This document shows, piece by piece, positions 16,684-26,036 of a DNA stretch of 64,000 nucleotides; the stretch's first letter is position 1; every line of letters starts with the position of its first letter. The stretch spans positions 310,001-374,000 of the forward strand of contig CBDHFQ010000033.1 in assembly GCA_965262565.1 (NCBI GenBank), written 5' to 3'. The stretch comes from CBDHFQ01 sp965262565. Lineage in GTDB: Bacteria; Bacteroidota; Bacteroidia; J057. The position numbers and the translations under genes are program-made. A model generated the notes under the pieces. It did no database searches. It was given only the letters and a program-made list of their open reading frames with translations, and was not told where the DNA came from.

Positions 16684-19140
16684 ATGGATCTTACTAGCTT
16701 GTTTCATCTTCGTCATTTCTGCTTTGTATTGTTGTTGGGGAGTATCTTGAAGCTATCTGCTCAATCTCCAGATGTAGGTGAGATGGCCAAAGTACTCACA
16801 GAAATGGACGTACTAATGGATTCATTGGAATACGAAGCTGCCATTGAAACAGGAGAAAGTTGGCTGGAGACATTTGAGCTTTCTGATCAGGATGAAGCGC
16901 TACCTGCTGAACTGTTGCTTAAGATGGCTAAGGCTCACAGTAATTTAAAACAAAATTCCGAGGCACTCACTTTGGCACGTAAAGCACTTCCTATCAATAT
17001 TCACCTTCATGGAGAGGAAAGTCTACAGGTGGCTCAAAATATAGCTAGCATCGGAAATGCATTGAGGTATCTGGAGGAGTTCGATGCGGCTATTGATACG
17101 CTCTTTAGGGCTATAGAAATTGCAGAAAAGCTATCCTCTGCAGATACCGTTCTGGTAAATTGCTATCACGATCTTGGGGCGAGTTTTAGAAGGCAGTATA
17201 GATTAGAGGAAGCAAGAACCTATTCCCTAAAAGCATTGGGGTTAGCAGAAAAAATATATCAGAAAGACGATCCTGAACTTGCTGACATATACAATCTCAT
17301 GGGAGGATTTTACTATCAGGAATCGATGTTTGACAGTACGATCTTCTTTTTAAAAAAGGCCCTACATATATTTGAACATCACTTTGGGGAAAAGCATCCC
17401 AAAACGGGTATATTATATGGAAATATAGGGATCTTTTTTTCCAATCAGGAAATGCCCGATAGTGCTTTATCTTACCATTACAAAGCATTGGAGGCAAGAA
17501 ATAATCCCGATGAGCGGGCAGTATCCATATCCTATATTGGAATGGGATTAAAAAGGAAAGGATATAATGTAGAGGCGGAACAAAAATTGAAAGAAGCGGT
17601 CAGAATTTGGTTTGAATTGTATCCTGAAGGGAGAACATATATGACCCTTGCAATGGAAGATCTGCATTCCATTTATATAAGTAAAGGAGATTTTGTTAAT
17701 GCACAATTTTTAGCCGAAAAAATCCTTTCGATCAACCAACGAGTATATGGGGATATTCATCCAGAAAGCTGTTTATCCTATTCCTTGCTTTCCAGAACCT
17801 ATGGATTGATAGGAGATACGGACAAGGAAGAATTATATCTCAACAGATCCCTGGAAATTGCTGCTCAGCTTCCTGAATATGCGAATTTTTATTCAGGCAT
17901 CATTCATCACGATTTAGCAGAATTAATGCTAAAGGCTGATAGAGTCACAGAGGGAACGATGTACGCCACTAAAGCAGTAGAGGAATTGAGTAGTATCTTT
18001 GGCGAGTTAGATCCTTCATTAATAGATTCATACAATGTGCTGTTGGAGACATATACCACATTGGGCAATTATGATGAAGCGCTCAAGATATGGGAGAAGG
18101 TGGGGAACATATATGATACTCATCAGGACAATCTTTACGCTGACTATTTATACTCTGTATTAGACTGGTATAAAAATGCTGGGAAGTTGTTTAGGGAGTT
18201 GGGCCAATATGACATATCTAGTCAGCATCTTAACAAAGGGCTTACGTTTGCGAACACTTTTCCCGATTCTCTACGCACTCAATTTCCCATTTTTGTCTCC
18301 AATTTGATTTATGAAAGTGCCCTTACCTCAGAAGCAATATATAAGCAGACTAAACAAATAGATCAGCTTTTGGCTGCGCATGCATATATAGATGAATATG
18401 TGCATTTCTTGGATCGTATTAAGCGTTTTCAGGTAGAAGCTAACTCCAGATCCATCCTCATCAGTAATTATATCAATAGGTATGAAAAGGCGATAGAAAT
18501 AGCGCTAAGACTGTATGAGACCCACAAAGAAGTAGAATATCTTCATCAAGCGTTTACCTACTCTGAAAAGACCAAATCCATGTTATTACTGGAATCGGTC
18601 AAAGACTATGATTTGGTAGCAACCCACTTGGTACCAGATTCCTTATTAGAAGAAGTTTCCAACTTGAATGCGGATCGAAATAATTACTCTACTTTACTGG
18701 TCAAAGCAAAAACGGATGATAGGTCTGATAGCCTTTCCTCAGTGTATCGCCAGCAATTGTTTGAGATCAATAGAAGGCTGGATTATGTGTATGATGTACT
18801 GAAACAGGATTATCCAGAATATTATCAACTCAAATTTGATTATTCTATTTTTGAGATAGCTGATATTCAGGAAAGCTTATCTGATAATCAGGGGATTGTT
18901 GAGTATTTTGTAGGTGATAGTAGCTTGTATTGCTTCCTGATAAAGCAGAAGAGCGTGGAGGTACATACCTCTGCCTTGGATGTTCCCCTTGTAAATTATG
19001 TCAATGAATTAAGGAGTAGCACATATAATTACTGGATAGATCCCCCAAAGAGATTTGACATTGTATCATCAGGAAAAGAAGGCTTTTATTCAGGCGGCTC
19101 ACCAATTGTATACGATATTGTTGGATCCTATTCGAGATAA
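16684..19140 (+). CDS. TPR-CHAT protein, N-terminal TPR part (reading frame broken near 19042)
   Basis: This frame encodes 818 residues. A signal peptide (HFCFVLLLGSILKLSAQ) is followed by a long TPR array (about 30-480) with kinesin-light-chain-like units such as AIDTLFRAIEIAEKL and LADIYNLMGGFYYQESMFDS. A helical region to about 720 follows, then the opening strands of a CHAT domain (IVEYFVGDSSLYCFLIKQ). The natural protein should continue, but this frame runs into 35 out-of-phase residues after WIDPPKRF and stops at 19140. The rest of the CHAT domain continues in the +1-shifted frame at 19055-20080. Removing one base in the CCCCC run at 19042-19046 would join them into one protein of about 1130 residues. 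This could be a real mutation, a sequencing slip or, less likely, programmed frameshifting. Confidence 0.8.
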   Translation: MDLTSLFHLRHFCFVLLLGSILKLSAQSPDVGEMAKVLTEMDVLMDSLEYEAAIETGESWLETFELSDQDEALPAELLLKMAKAHSNLKQNSEALTLARKALPINIHLHGEESLQVAQNIASIGNALRYLEEFDAAIDTLFRAIEIAEKLSSADTVLVNCYHDLGASFRRQYRLEEARTYSLKALGLAEKIYQKDDPELADIYNLMGGFYYQESMFDSTIFFLKKALHIFEHHFGEKHPKTGILYGNIGIFFSNQEMPDSALSYHYKALEARNNPDERAVSISYIGMGLKRKGYNVEAEQKLKEAVRIWFELYPEGRTYMTLAMEDLHSIYISKGDFVNAQFLAEKILSINQRVYGDIHPESCLSYSLLSRTYGLIGDTDKEELYLNRSLEIAAQLPEYANFYSGIIHHDLAELMLKADRVTEGTMYATKAVEELSSIFGELDPSLIDSYNVLLETYTTLGNYDEALKIWEKVGNIYDTHQDNLYADYLYSVLDWYKNAGKLFRELGQYDISSQHLNKGLTFANTFPDSLRTQFPIFVSNLIYESALTSEAIYKQTKQIDQLLAAHAYIDEYVHFLDRIKRFQVEANSRSILISNYINRYEKAIEIALRLYETHKEVEYLHQAFTYSEKTKSMLLLESVKDYDLVATHLVPDSLLEEVSNLNADRNNYSTLLVKAKTDDRSDSLSSVYRQQLFEINRRLDYVYDVLKQDYPEYYQLKFDYSIFEIADIQESLSDNQGIVEYFVGDSSLYCFLIKQKSVEVHTSALDVPLVNYVNELRSSTYNYWIDPPKRFDIVSSGKEGFYSGGSPIVYDIVGSYSR

Positions 19141-20080
19141 GCTTCCTTCAGAGCTTATCATTGTGCCGGATGGCGTCTTGGGATATGTATCTTTTGATGC
19201 ACTGTTATCTTCATTACCCGAAGATGAGGCGTATATAAATACTTTCTCCTTTTTAATAAAGGATTTTCAGATCAGTTACGCCTATTCCGCTACGCTTTTG
19301 ATGGAGATGATTCAGAAAGATCATCATCCGAATAAGCGGTTATTAGCATTTGCTCCCGCTTTCGAAGGAGAAGAAACTTCAGATAAGGAAATTGCCACTA
19401 TGAGAAAAGGATTGGGGCGATTAACGTTTAATGAGCCGGAAGTACGAAGTATTCAAACCCTGATGGGAGGAGATGTCTATGTGAAAGATCAAGCGCTGGC
19501 TTCTACCTTTCAGTCTAAAGCAGAAGAATACCAAATTCTCCACTTATCTACTCATGCTAAGGCTGTTGACGAAACAGAAGGCCTCTCCTTTCTGGCCTTT
19601 ACTGAGGTAGCAGATACCGTAGATCATAAATTCATCTATATGAATGATCTGTATAATCTCAAATTAAATGCAGATTTAGTGGTATTGTCCGCATGTGAAA
19701 CAGGATTGGGGGAGTTAAAGAAAGGAGAAGGAATTCTTAGCATCGCCAGGGCTTTTACCTATGCAGGGGCCAAAAGTATCGTCAACTCTCTATGGAGCGT
19801 AGATGATGAGAGTACCAAGTTTTTAATGGAGCACTTTTATTCCTATATAAAAGAGGGTAAGAGAAAAGATGAAGCCCTACGCCTTGCCAAATTAGATTAT
19901 CTCAACTCAGAAAATATGTCAGATCCCTTTTTTTGGGCGGCGTTTATTCCCGTGGGGGATATGAGTCCTATTCAGTTTGTGGATCAGGGCTGGACGAGAT
20001 ATATGTGGATAGTGTTAATCATCCTAACTGCCATCATGGGGTATTTTTTTCTAGGTCCTATCATCCGCTCCAACACTTAA
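19055..20080 (+). CDS. TPR-CHAT protein, C-terminal CHAT peptidase part with membrane anchor
   Basis: This frame continues the protein above. It holds the core of a CHAT (caspase-like) peptidase domain: LIIVPDGVLGYVSFDALLSS, the histidine motif ILHLSTHAKA (His near residue 167) and the cysteine motif LVVLSACETGLGE (Cys near 214), so both catalytic residues are intact. Near the C-terminus, about 316-335, is one hydrophobic helix (MWIVLIILTAIMGYFFLG) that should anchor it in the inner membrane, with the peptidase in the periplasm. The only start in frame is a TTG at 19055, just past an in-frame stop at 19037, and no separate promoter is visible, so I regard it as the displaced half of the gene starting at 16684. 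Confidence 0.82.
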   Translation: MTLYHQEKKAFIQAAHQLYTILLDPIRDKLPSELIIVPDGVLGYVSFDALLSSLPEDEAYINTFSFLIKDFQISYAYSATLLMEMIQKDHHPNKRLLAFAPAFEGEETSDKEIATMRKGLGRLTFNEPEVRSIQTLMGGDVYVKDQALASTFQSKAEEYQILHLSTHAKAVDETEGLSFLAFTEVADTVDHKFIYMNDLYNLKLNADLVVLSACETGLGELKKGEGILSIARAFTYAGAKSIVNSLWSVDDESTKFLMEHFYSYIKEGKRKDEALRLAKLDYLNSENMSDPFFWAAFIPVGDMSPIQFVDQGWTRYMWIVLIILTAIMGYFFLGPIIRSNT

Positions 20081-20097
20081 GCATATACAACAACAGA

Positions 20098-20277
20098 CTA
20101 TTCATTTATAGATCGAATCAATCTAAATCCTGAGAAAAAAAATATTCCCCCTAGTATTCCGTACACTGCCAGATCTGTGAAATCCCCAGGTCCATTAGAA
20201 TAGGAGATAGCTGCATAGATTAATGCACCTACTCCAAGTGCTGTTAATACTACTCCTAATATCTTTTTTAGCTTCAT
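20098..20277 (-). CDS. Small membrane protein, 59 residues
   Basis: A complete short gene, ATG at 20277 to TAG at 20098, reads on the minus strand. It starts MKLKKILGVVLTALGVGALI, has a hydrophilic turn SYSNGPGDFTD, and ends with a second hydrophobic segment (LAVYGILGGIFFFSGFRLI) followed by RSINE. Two transmembrane helices with positive ends make it look like a genuine two-pass small membrane protein rather than chance. It lies between the TPR-CHAT gene and the PadR gene, both on the other strand. The function is unknown. Confidence 0.6.
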   Translation of the reverse strand: MKLKKILGVVLTALGVGALIYAAISYSNGPGDFTDLAVYGILGGIFFFSGFRLIRSINE

Positions 20278-20294
20278 ACCATAAAATTAGGGAA

Positions 20295-20318
20295 AAAAAT
20301 ATTCTTATGGATATTTTT
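20295..20318. promoter_or_regulatory. Inverted repeat upstream of padR, possible operator
   Basis: AAAAATAT (20295-20302) and ATATTTTT (20311-20318) form a perfect 8-base inverted repeat with an 8-base spacer, 66 bases before the PadR start. The other two PadR genes in the window also have repeats in this position, which supports an operator. The low complexity of the arms weakens the call. Confidence 0.35.
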
Positions 20319-20383
20319 CTGATATGAGTTGCAACCTTCAGATGTGTAGGACCTCTTTACTAGACAAAGGTGAAACAAATCAT

Positions 20384-20722
20384 ATGAAAGGAACCCATCT
20401 TGGAGAATTTGAAGAACTTGTACTGTTGACCGTAGGGATCTTATTTGACGATGCCTATGGATTAGCTATTACAGACGAGCTGTTTAAGCAAACAGGACGA
20501 AAGAGTACCATTAGTTCTGTACATAAGGCACTAGTTCGCTTAGAAAACAAAGGCTATCTAAGTTCGCACATGGGAGGAGCTACAGTGGAAAGGGGAGGCC
20601 GGAAAAAGCGTTTGTATCTATTGACTCAGGCGGGAAAGCATGCACTTAGCCGGTCCAAAGAATTGCGGAATAATATGTGGAGCAGGATTCCAAAGATTGT
20701 ATGGGAGGGGGGGACGATATGA
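20384..20722 (+). CDS. PadR-family transcriptional regulator
   Basis: From the ATG at 20384 the protein has 112 residues with the winged-helix PadR signature: LGEFEELVLLTVGILFDDAY at the start, ITDELFKQTGRKSTISSVHK, and ALVRLENKGYLSSHMGG leading to the wing. An earlier in-frame ATG at 20324 would add 20 residues not shared by the other two PadR proteins here (28662, 34123), which begin close to this LGEFEE motif. Its stop overlaps the start of the permease gene by 4 bases, so the two are translationally coupled. It is expected to repress the permease operon until an unknown ligand binds. Confidence 0.88.
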   Translation: MKGTHLGEFEELVLLTVGILFDDAYGLAITDELFKQTGRKSTISSVHKALVRLENKGYLSSHMGGATVERGGRKKRLYLLTQAGKHALSRSKELRNNMWSRIPKIVWEGGTI

Positions 20723-23319
20723 AACAGATACAACCTCCCCAATGGGCCATCAACTTCCTTCTTTGGTTTTGCCGTGAAGATTTGGCAGAAGCGGTATTAG
20801 GAGACTTGGAAGAAATTTACTGGAGAACATATCAGCGTCATGGAAAAAGACTCGCTGACAGTCTGTTCGTTTGGCACATAATCCTCTTTTTCCAACCCTT
20901 CGCCCTCAAAAAAAGAACCTCACATTTAATTTATACAGCTATGTTCCAGCACAATGTAAAAATTGCCTACAGACATTTTATCTCCCATCCTTTCTATTTT
21001 CTGGTCAATATTATAGGACTGATCATAGGATTGAGTTGTAGTTTAATACTGATTCTAATTATTCGTGATGAAATGCAAATGGATCAATTTCACGAATATG
21101 GGGATCATATTTATAGAGCTTATTTTTATGGCTTTGATGAAAGTGGAGAGATATCTTATACCCAAGGTGCTTCTCCATACCCTCTTTATACTACATTAAA
21201 AGAATTAGATGGGGTAGAGGATGCAGTGTTTATGGATGATGATTTTGAAATCACCTTAGAACATGAGGGGGAAATTTATAAAGAAGAAGCTTGTTGGGCG
21301 ACACCCACCATGTTTAATGTTTTTTCTGTTACCCTCATTGAAGGAGACATAAGTACAACAGAAGAGAATCCACAATCCATTTTTGTTTCAGAAAGCGCAG
21401 CTGAGAAATGGGTCGGAAAAAATTGGCCAGGAAATACAGTAGGGAAAACGGTTAAGATCGATGAAGAATTTGATGTATTGATTGCAGGAGTATACGAGGA
21501 TATTGGTACCAATTCTTCTTTTAGACCCAATATATTATTGAATGCACATGCTCTGCCTTTGTTGAGGGGAGAAGATTGGGCGGGAAATTGGGGAAATAAA
21601 GGGATGATTGTTTATGCTCAGTTAGTGGAAGGTGTAAATCCTAAAGACGTAGAGGCTCAACTAGATGCCATTTATAAAGACAAACCTGGTTATGGCGTAG
21701 GGGGGGAGGCTATTATGCTATTTCCTTTTGAAAAAAATTATTTGTGGACGAGGTTTGAGAAGAATATAGCTATTGGGGGAAGAATAGAGTATTTAAGAAT
21801 CTTTTTAGGGGCAGCTATATTCCTGTTAATCATTTCTTGCATCAATTTTATCAACTTAGCTACAGCCCAGGCATCGAGTCGGGCGAAAGAAGTAGGAGTT
21901 AGAAAAACCGTTGGAGCAAGTAAAGGATCCCTATTTAGCCAATTTTTGACAGAAACAGGTATGTTAGTGATCATTAGTTTAGGTGTTTCCCTATTGGCCA
22001 CAGCCTATCTACTACCCAATATTAATGAACTTACAGAAAAATCGATTATAGTCCCCATAAGTGAGCCCTCCTTTTTATTAATGCTGTTAGGGCTTGGAAT
22101 AGGCCTGACGTTATTGGCAGGCTTATATCCTTCTTTTATTTTAACATTGTACCAACCAGTAAAAGTCCTGAAAAACAACTTAAGGCTACGATTTGGGTAT
22201 CAACGCATTCGCAAGGGATTAGTCGTGTTCCAATTTGTGTTATCAGCCTTTCTCATCATTTCTACATTTATATTCCAGCGGCAAATTCAATTTATCAAGT
22301 ATCAAAATTTGGGATTAAACCGAAATAACGTCATTCATTTCAGTTTTCCTGATCCTTACATTGAAAAATATGCAGTGATCAAAGAAAAATTGGAAGCTGA
22401 TCCCAAGGTAAGCAGAGTCATATCTTCAACCAGTTTACCTACGAATATCGGATGGATTGTTACTGATTATGAGTGGGAAGGGAGAGATCCTGAGAATGGC
22501 GGATATTTTTATATGTTGTTGACGGATTTTGGCTTTGACAAGATGTTTGAGATTGATATGAAAGAAGGGAGGTTTTTCGATGAAAGGATAGGGTCCGATT
22601 CATCAGGTATAGTGATCAATGAGAAAGCCTTGGATTTTATTCAAATGGATGATCCTGTAGGGAAGACTATATATTCAAATGAAGGTGAACTCTTAACCAT
22701 ATTAGGTGTGATGAAAAATTTTCCTTTCAAACCGATTCGTCATGAAATAGAACCTTTAATGATCAGAATAAATTCCGGATCTTCTTATAATGTACTCGTT
22801 AAGTCTCAGCCTGAAGCTACCGCCGAAACCATTGAGTTACTACAAAAAACCTGGGAAGAGGTCATTCCAAATTATCCCTTGGAGTATTTTTTCCTGGATG
22901 AGTCATATGAGCAAATGTACAGAGCTGAAACCTTATTAGGCCTGTTAGCATGGTATTTGTCAGGGATTGCCATATTGATTTCCTGTTTGGGATTATTTGG
23001 ATTAGCTACTTTTACAGCGGCAAAAAAGACCAAAGAAATTGGTATTCGAAAAGTATTAGGTGCTACAGTAATGAGTATTGTTGGATTATTATCAAAAGAT
23101 TTTGTCAAGCTTATCATTATCGGATTGTTCATAGCTATTCCATTATCCTGGGTTGCGATGAACTTTTGGTTGGAAAATTATGCATACAGAGTAAATATAG
23201 AGTGGTGGATATTTTTAGTTGCTGGGGTATTGCTAGTGGCCATCGGATGTTTGACGGTGAGCTTTCTAAGTTTAAGAGCTGCCTGGGCTAATCCTATTGA
23301 TTCATTGAGAGATGAGTAG
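20719..23319 (+). CDS. FtsX/MacB-type ABC transporter permease with permease prefix domain
   Basis: The 866-residue protein begins with the helical prefix typical of PadR-linked permeases (PPQWAINFLLWFCREDLAEA, about 1-80). TM1 follows (about 93-113), then a MacB-like periplasmic domain, three helices near 360-490 with IEYLRIFLGAAIFLLIISCI and the FtsX cytoplasmic motif KEVGVRKTVGASKGSL, a second periplasmic domain and three C-terminal helices with KEIGIRKVLGATVMSI. It ends NPIDSLRDE. Such proteins use an ATPase partner to move or signal substrates across the membrane; no ATPase gene is adjacent. The start at 20719 (ATGA overlap with padR) is preferred over 20677. Substrate unknown. Confidence 0.88.
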   Translation: MKQIQPPQWAINFLLWFCREDLAEAVLGDLEEIYWRTYQRHGKRLADSLFVWHIILFFQPFALKKRTSHLIYTAMFQHNVKIAYRHFISHPFYFLVNIIGLIIGLSCSLILILIIRDEMQMDQFHEYGDHIYRAYFYGFDESGEISYTQGASPYPLYTTLKELDGVEDAVFMDDDFEITLEHEGEIYKEEACWATPTMFNVFSVTLIEGDISTTEENPQSIFVSESAAEKWVGKNWPGNTVGKTVKIDEEFDVLIAGVYEDIGTNSSFRPNILLNAHALPLLRGEDWAGNWGNKGMIVYAQLVEGVNPKDVEAQLDAIYKDKPGYGVGGEAIMLFPFEKNYLWTRFEKNIAIGGRIEYLRIFLGAAIFLLIISCINFINLATAQASSRAKEVGVRKTVGASKGSLFSQFLTETGMLVIISLGVSLLATAYLLPNINELTEKSIIVPISEPSFLLMLLGLGIGLTLLAGLYPSFILTLYQPVKVLKNNLRLRFGYQRIRKGLVVFQFVLSAFLIISTFIFQRQIQFIKYQNLGLNRNNVIHFSFPDPYIEKYAVIKEKLEADPKVSRVISSTSLPTNIGWIVTDYEWEGRDPENGGYFYMLLTDFGFDKMFEIDMKEGRFFDERIGSDSSGIVINEKALDFIQMDDPVGKTIYSNEGELLTILGVMKNFPFKPIRHEIEPLMIRINSGSSYNVLVKSQPEATAETIELLQKTWEEVIPNYPLEYFFLDESYEQMYRAETLLGLLAWYLSGIAILISCLGLFGLATFTAAKKTKEIGIRKVLGATVMSIVGLLSKDFVKLIIIGLFIAIPLSWVAMNFWLENYAYRVNIEWWIFLVAGVLLVAIGCLTVSFLSLRAAWANPIDSLRDE

Positions 23320-23366
23320 CTTTTGTAATGAATGAGCATTGGCCAGTTGATGTATAAGTTTAAGTT

Positions 23367-23406
23367 ATATGCCCTTGATCGACATTTTCTTTCAAGGGCA
23401 TATTTA
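23367..23406. terminator. Bidirectional terminator between convergent permease genes
   Basis: ATATGCCCTTGA (23367-23378) and TCAAGGGCATAT (23392-23403) form a perfect 12-base stem with a 13-base loop. It lies between the stop of the rightward permease (23319) and the stop of the leftward one (23412). T residues follow on the plus strand and A residues precede it, so it can serve both. Confidence 0.65.
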
Positions 23407-23411
23407 ATAGA

Positions 23412-26036
23412 TTATTCATCTCGCAAACATTCTACAGGATTTAAATGAGCTGCTTTAAATGTCTGAATAGCTACAGTAGACCATGCTATCCATAAAATGA
23501 GTACAGCTGCTCCAAAGAAATATATACCTTGTAGTTCGATGCTAAATGCAAATTGATTCAACCAATATCGGGCAATGACATAACTGATGGGGATAGCTAT
23601 AAAGATGGCCGCTAATACCATGCTAATAGTATCTTTGGACAATAAAAGGACCACTTTCCATACGCTAGCACCCAGAATTTTCCGAATTCCGATTTCCTTG
23701 GACCTCATTTCTGTCGTATATATTGCGAGCCCTAATAATCCTAAACAGGAAATAATGATCGCCATCATTGCAAAATATTGAGATAAGGTAGCCACTCTAC
23801 GCTCTGTAACATATAATTTATCATAATCATCATCCATATAGGTAAATTCAAAAGGATAGCCAGGATGATACCTCTCATACAAGGTGGCGATCTGGGCAAT
23901 AGTAGCTTTATCTATACCTTTTTGTAATCGAACCATTACGTTTTTTCCGTCTGGTAAAAACCGAATGAAGGTTGGTTTTATGGGTTCACGCAGCGATTGG
24001 TGGTGATAATTATTGACAACACCAATAATAGCTAATTCATAAGTTCCTCTATATAAGGTTTTACCTACAGGTTGTTCATATCCCATCAAATCGGCTGCTG
24101 CTTGATTAATGATCACCTTATTTCTTTCATCAACATATCCGCGAGAAAAAGACCTCCCATCAATTAATTCCAAACCTAAGGTTTCCACATATCCATATCC
24201 TACATGCGGTCTGGGAAAACTGATATTTTGTAATTCAGCAGCTTGACCGGGCCAGGAGGGAGGAATTCCATGATTCCTGTTTTCCAGAAAATTTCCCCCA
24301 TGCATATTGGTTACTTCTATGACTCCAGCTACATGTTTGAGTTCCGATAGGAAAGGTTCCAATCCATGTTCTGTTTTCCCTTTACTTTCGAAATTGATGA
24401 TGTGCTCCTTCTCAAATCCTAAGTGTTTATGCTGTGCGAATTGAATTTGTTGATGAATTACCCATACTCCTACCATAAATATGACAGATAGGGAAAATTG
24501 AAAAATGACTAATCCCTTACGAATCCATTGCTCTCCCATAGAAGTAGGTAATCTCCCTTTCAACACAGCTACTGGATGGAAATTTGATAAGTAGAACGCT
24601 GGATAACTTCCAGCAAGCAATCCTGTAAACAATACTATCCCCAGAATAATCCATATTTCTTGTGAGGCCAGATGTAAAGATAAATACTTAGCTGTAATAT
24701 GATTAAATTGAGGAAGAAATAGAGTAATAAGCAATATCGCTATCCCTAGAGAAAGAAAGGAAATGAGTGTTGATTCGGCTAAAAATTGAGATATTAAGGC
24801 ATTCCTTGATGCTCCGATGGCTTTTTTGACCCCAATCTCTTTCATCTTTTTAGTAGCCCTGGCGGTAGATAAATTCATAAAATTGATACATGCGATCAAC
24901 AGAATGAATAAGGCAACGATCGTAAATAAATTGACATAAGTGATTCTTCCTCCTACAGCTATCCCTTGTTCATAATAACCATGCAGATATTTATCTGAAA
25001 AAGCTTGGACAAACAAACTACAATTATCTCTCATATCATTGCCTGCTTTTCTGGGTAGGAAATCTGCTATTTTTTGGTTAAACAATTCGATATCAGTTCC
25101 CTCTTTAAGGATAAGATAAGTACAAGCTGCATCTGTATACCATTCTCTGGATTCGATAGCATTGTCTAAGGCTATTTCATAATTAAAAAGTACCTCAAAC
25201 TGAATGGTGGAATGGACAGGCGGATCTTTTACTATGCCAGAAATAACAAAAGGACCTTCGAATTTTTCATGTTCCCACATCAGCGTTTTCCCTACTAATT
25301 GGTCAGTGGTATGAAAGAGCTTTTGAGCTAAGCTTTCAGTCAGTACAATATTTTTTTTGTCGCCTAACACATAATCTCTATCCCCTTCAATGAGTTCAAA
25401 AGAAAAAACGTGAAAGAAATCTTTGGAGGCGAATAATCCTTCCGTCTGAATTTGTAGATCATCATAAGAAAGAATCCCTTCTACTCCATTGTGCCAATAA
25501 ATAGTATTAGTTGCAGCGGTGTATGCTATTTCGGGCATTTCCTTTTGTAATTCTACCCCCAAATAGGCAGGAGTGTACTCCCAGGTGGCAATCTCTCCAG
25601 AATATTCATAATTCTGCATGACCTGATATAACTGATCATTCGTTTCGTGAAATCGATCCATTTTCCATTCATCATTTACCCATAAATAAATGAGCAACAC
25701 ACAGGCTAATCCGGTGGAGAGTCCGAAAAGATTAATTAAAAAAGAACTTTTATTCTTAAGAAATCCTCTATATGATATGATTAAATGATGTCTAAACATG
25801 GATGTATATATAAGGGGTTGAGAAGTTTTTATCAAAGGTCTAATAATGCCCGGTCTGAACAATAGGAGAATTTCTTTCAGCATGCGCCATTGGGCATATG
25901 AATATCCTCGATGTCTCGATCTTTTGGCAAATAATTCAAGTAAATCTCCCTCGATATCCTCATGATATTCAGGCTTGCAAAACCATTTAAAAAGGTTGAG
26001 CAATAAAAGAGGAGGTGTGATTTTTTCCCTATTCAT
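23412..26036 (-). CDS. FtsX/MacB-type ABC transporter permease, second gene of a tandem pair
   Basis: The 874-residue protein has the same order as the other permeases here: prefix domain (LLNLFKWFCKPEYHEDIEGD), TM1 near 105-127 (LFGLSTGLACVLLIYLWVND), periplasmic domain, FtsX block near 375-500 (VALFILLIACINFMNLSTAR, KEIGVKKAIGASRNALISQF), second periplasmic domain and a C-terminal FtsX block (KEIGIRKILGASVWKVVLLL). It ends NPVECLRDE. The N-terminal 130 residues closely match the product of the gene directly upstream (26029-28650), so the pair arose by tandem duplication. The two genes overlap by 8 bases. They may form a heterodimeric permease served by an ATPase encoded elsewhere; that is inference. 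Confidence 0.88.
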   Translation of the reverse strand: MNREKITPPLLLLNLFKWFCKPEYHEDIEGDLLELFAKRSRHRGYSYAQWRMLKEILLLFRPGIIRPLIKTSQPLIYTSMFRHHLIISYRGFLKNKSSFLINLFGLSTGLACVLLIYLWVNDEWKMDRFHETNDQLYQVMQNYEYSGEIATWEYTPAYLGVELQKEMPEIAYTAATNTIYWHNGVEGILSYDDLQIQTEGLFASKDFFHVFSFELIEGDRDYVLGDKKNIVLTESLAQKLFHTTDQLVGKTLMWEHEKFEGPFVISGIVKDPPVHSTIQFEVLFNYEIALDNAIESREWYTDAACTYLILKEGTDIELFNQKIADFLPRKAGNDMRDNCSLFVQAFSDKYLHGYYEQGIAVGGRITYVNLFTIVALFILLIACINFMNLSTARATKKMKEIGVKKAIGASRNALISQFLAESTLISFLSLGIAILLITLFLPQFNHITAKYLSLHLASQEIWIILGIVLFTGLLAGSYPAFYLSNFHPVAVLKGRLPTSMGEQWIRKGLVIFQFSLSVIFMVGVWVIHQQIQFAQHKHLGFEKEHIINFESKGKTEHGLEPFLSELKHVAGVIEVTNMHGGNFLENRNHGIPPSWPGQAAELQNISFPRPHVGYGYVETLGLELIDGRSFSRGYVDERNKVIINQAAADLMGYEQPVGKTLYRGTYELAIIGVVNNYHHQSLREPIKPTFIRFLPDGKNVMVRLQKGIDKATIAQIATLYERYHPGYPFEFTYMDDDYDKLYVTERRVATLSQYFAMMAIIISCLGLLGLAIYTTEMRSKEIGIRKILGASVWKVVLLLSKDTISMVLAAIFIAIPISYVIARYWLNQFAFSIELQGIYFFGAAVLILWIAWSTVAIQTFKAAHLNPVECLRDE

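Noticed and set aside
20677..20719. Longer start of the first permease
   Set aside because: It would begin inside padR with residues not shared by paralogues; the ATGA overlap at 20719 is the better start.
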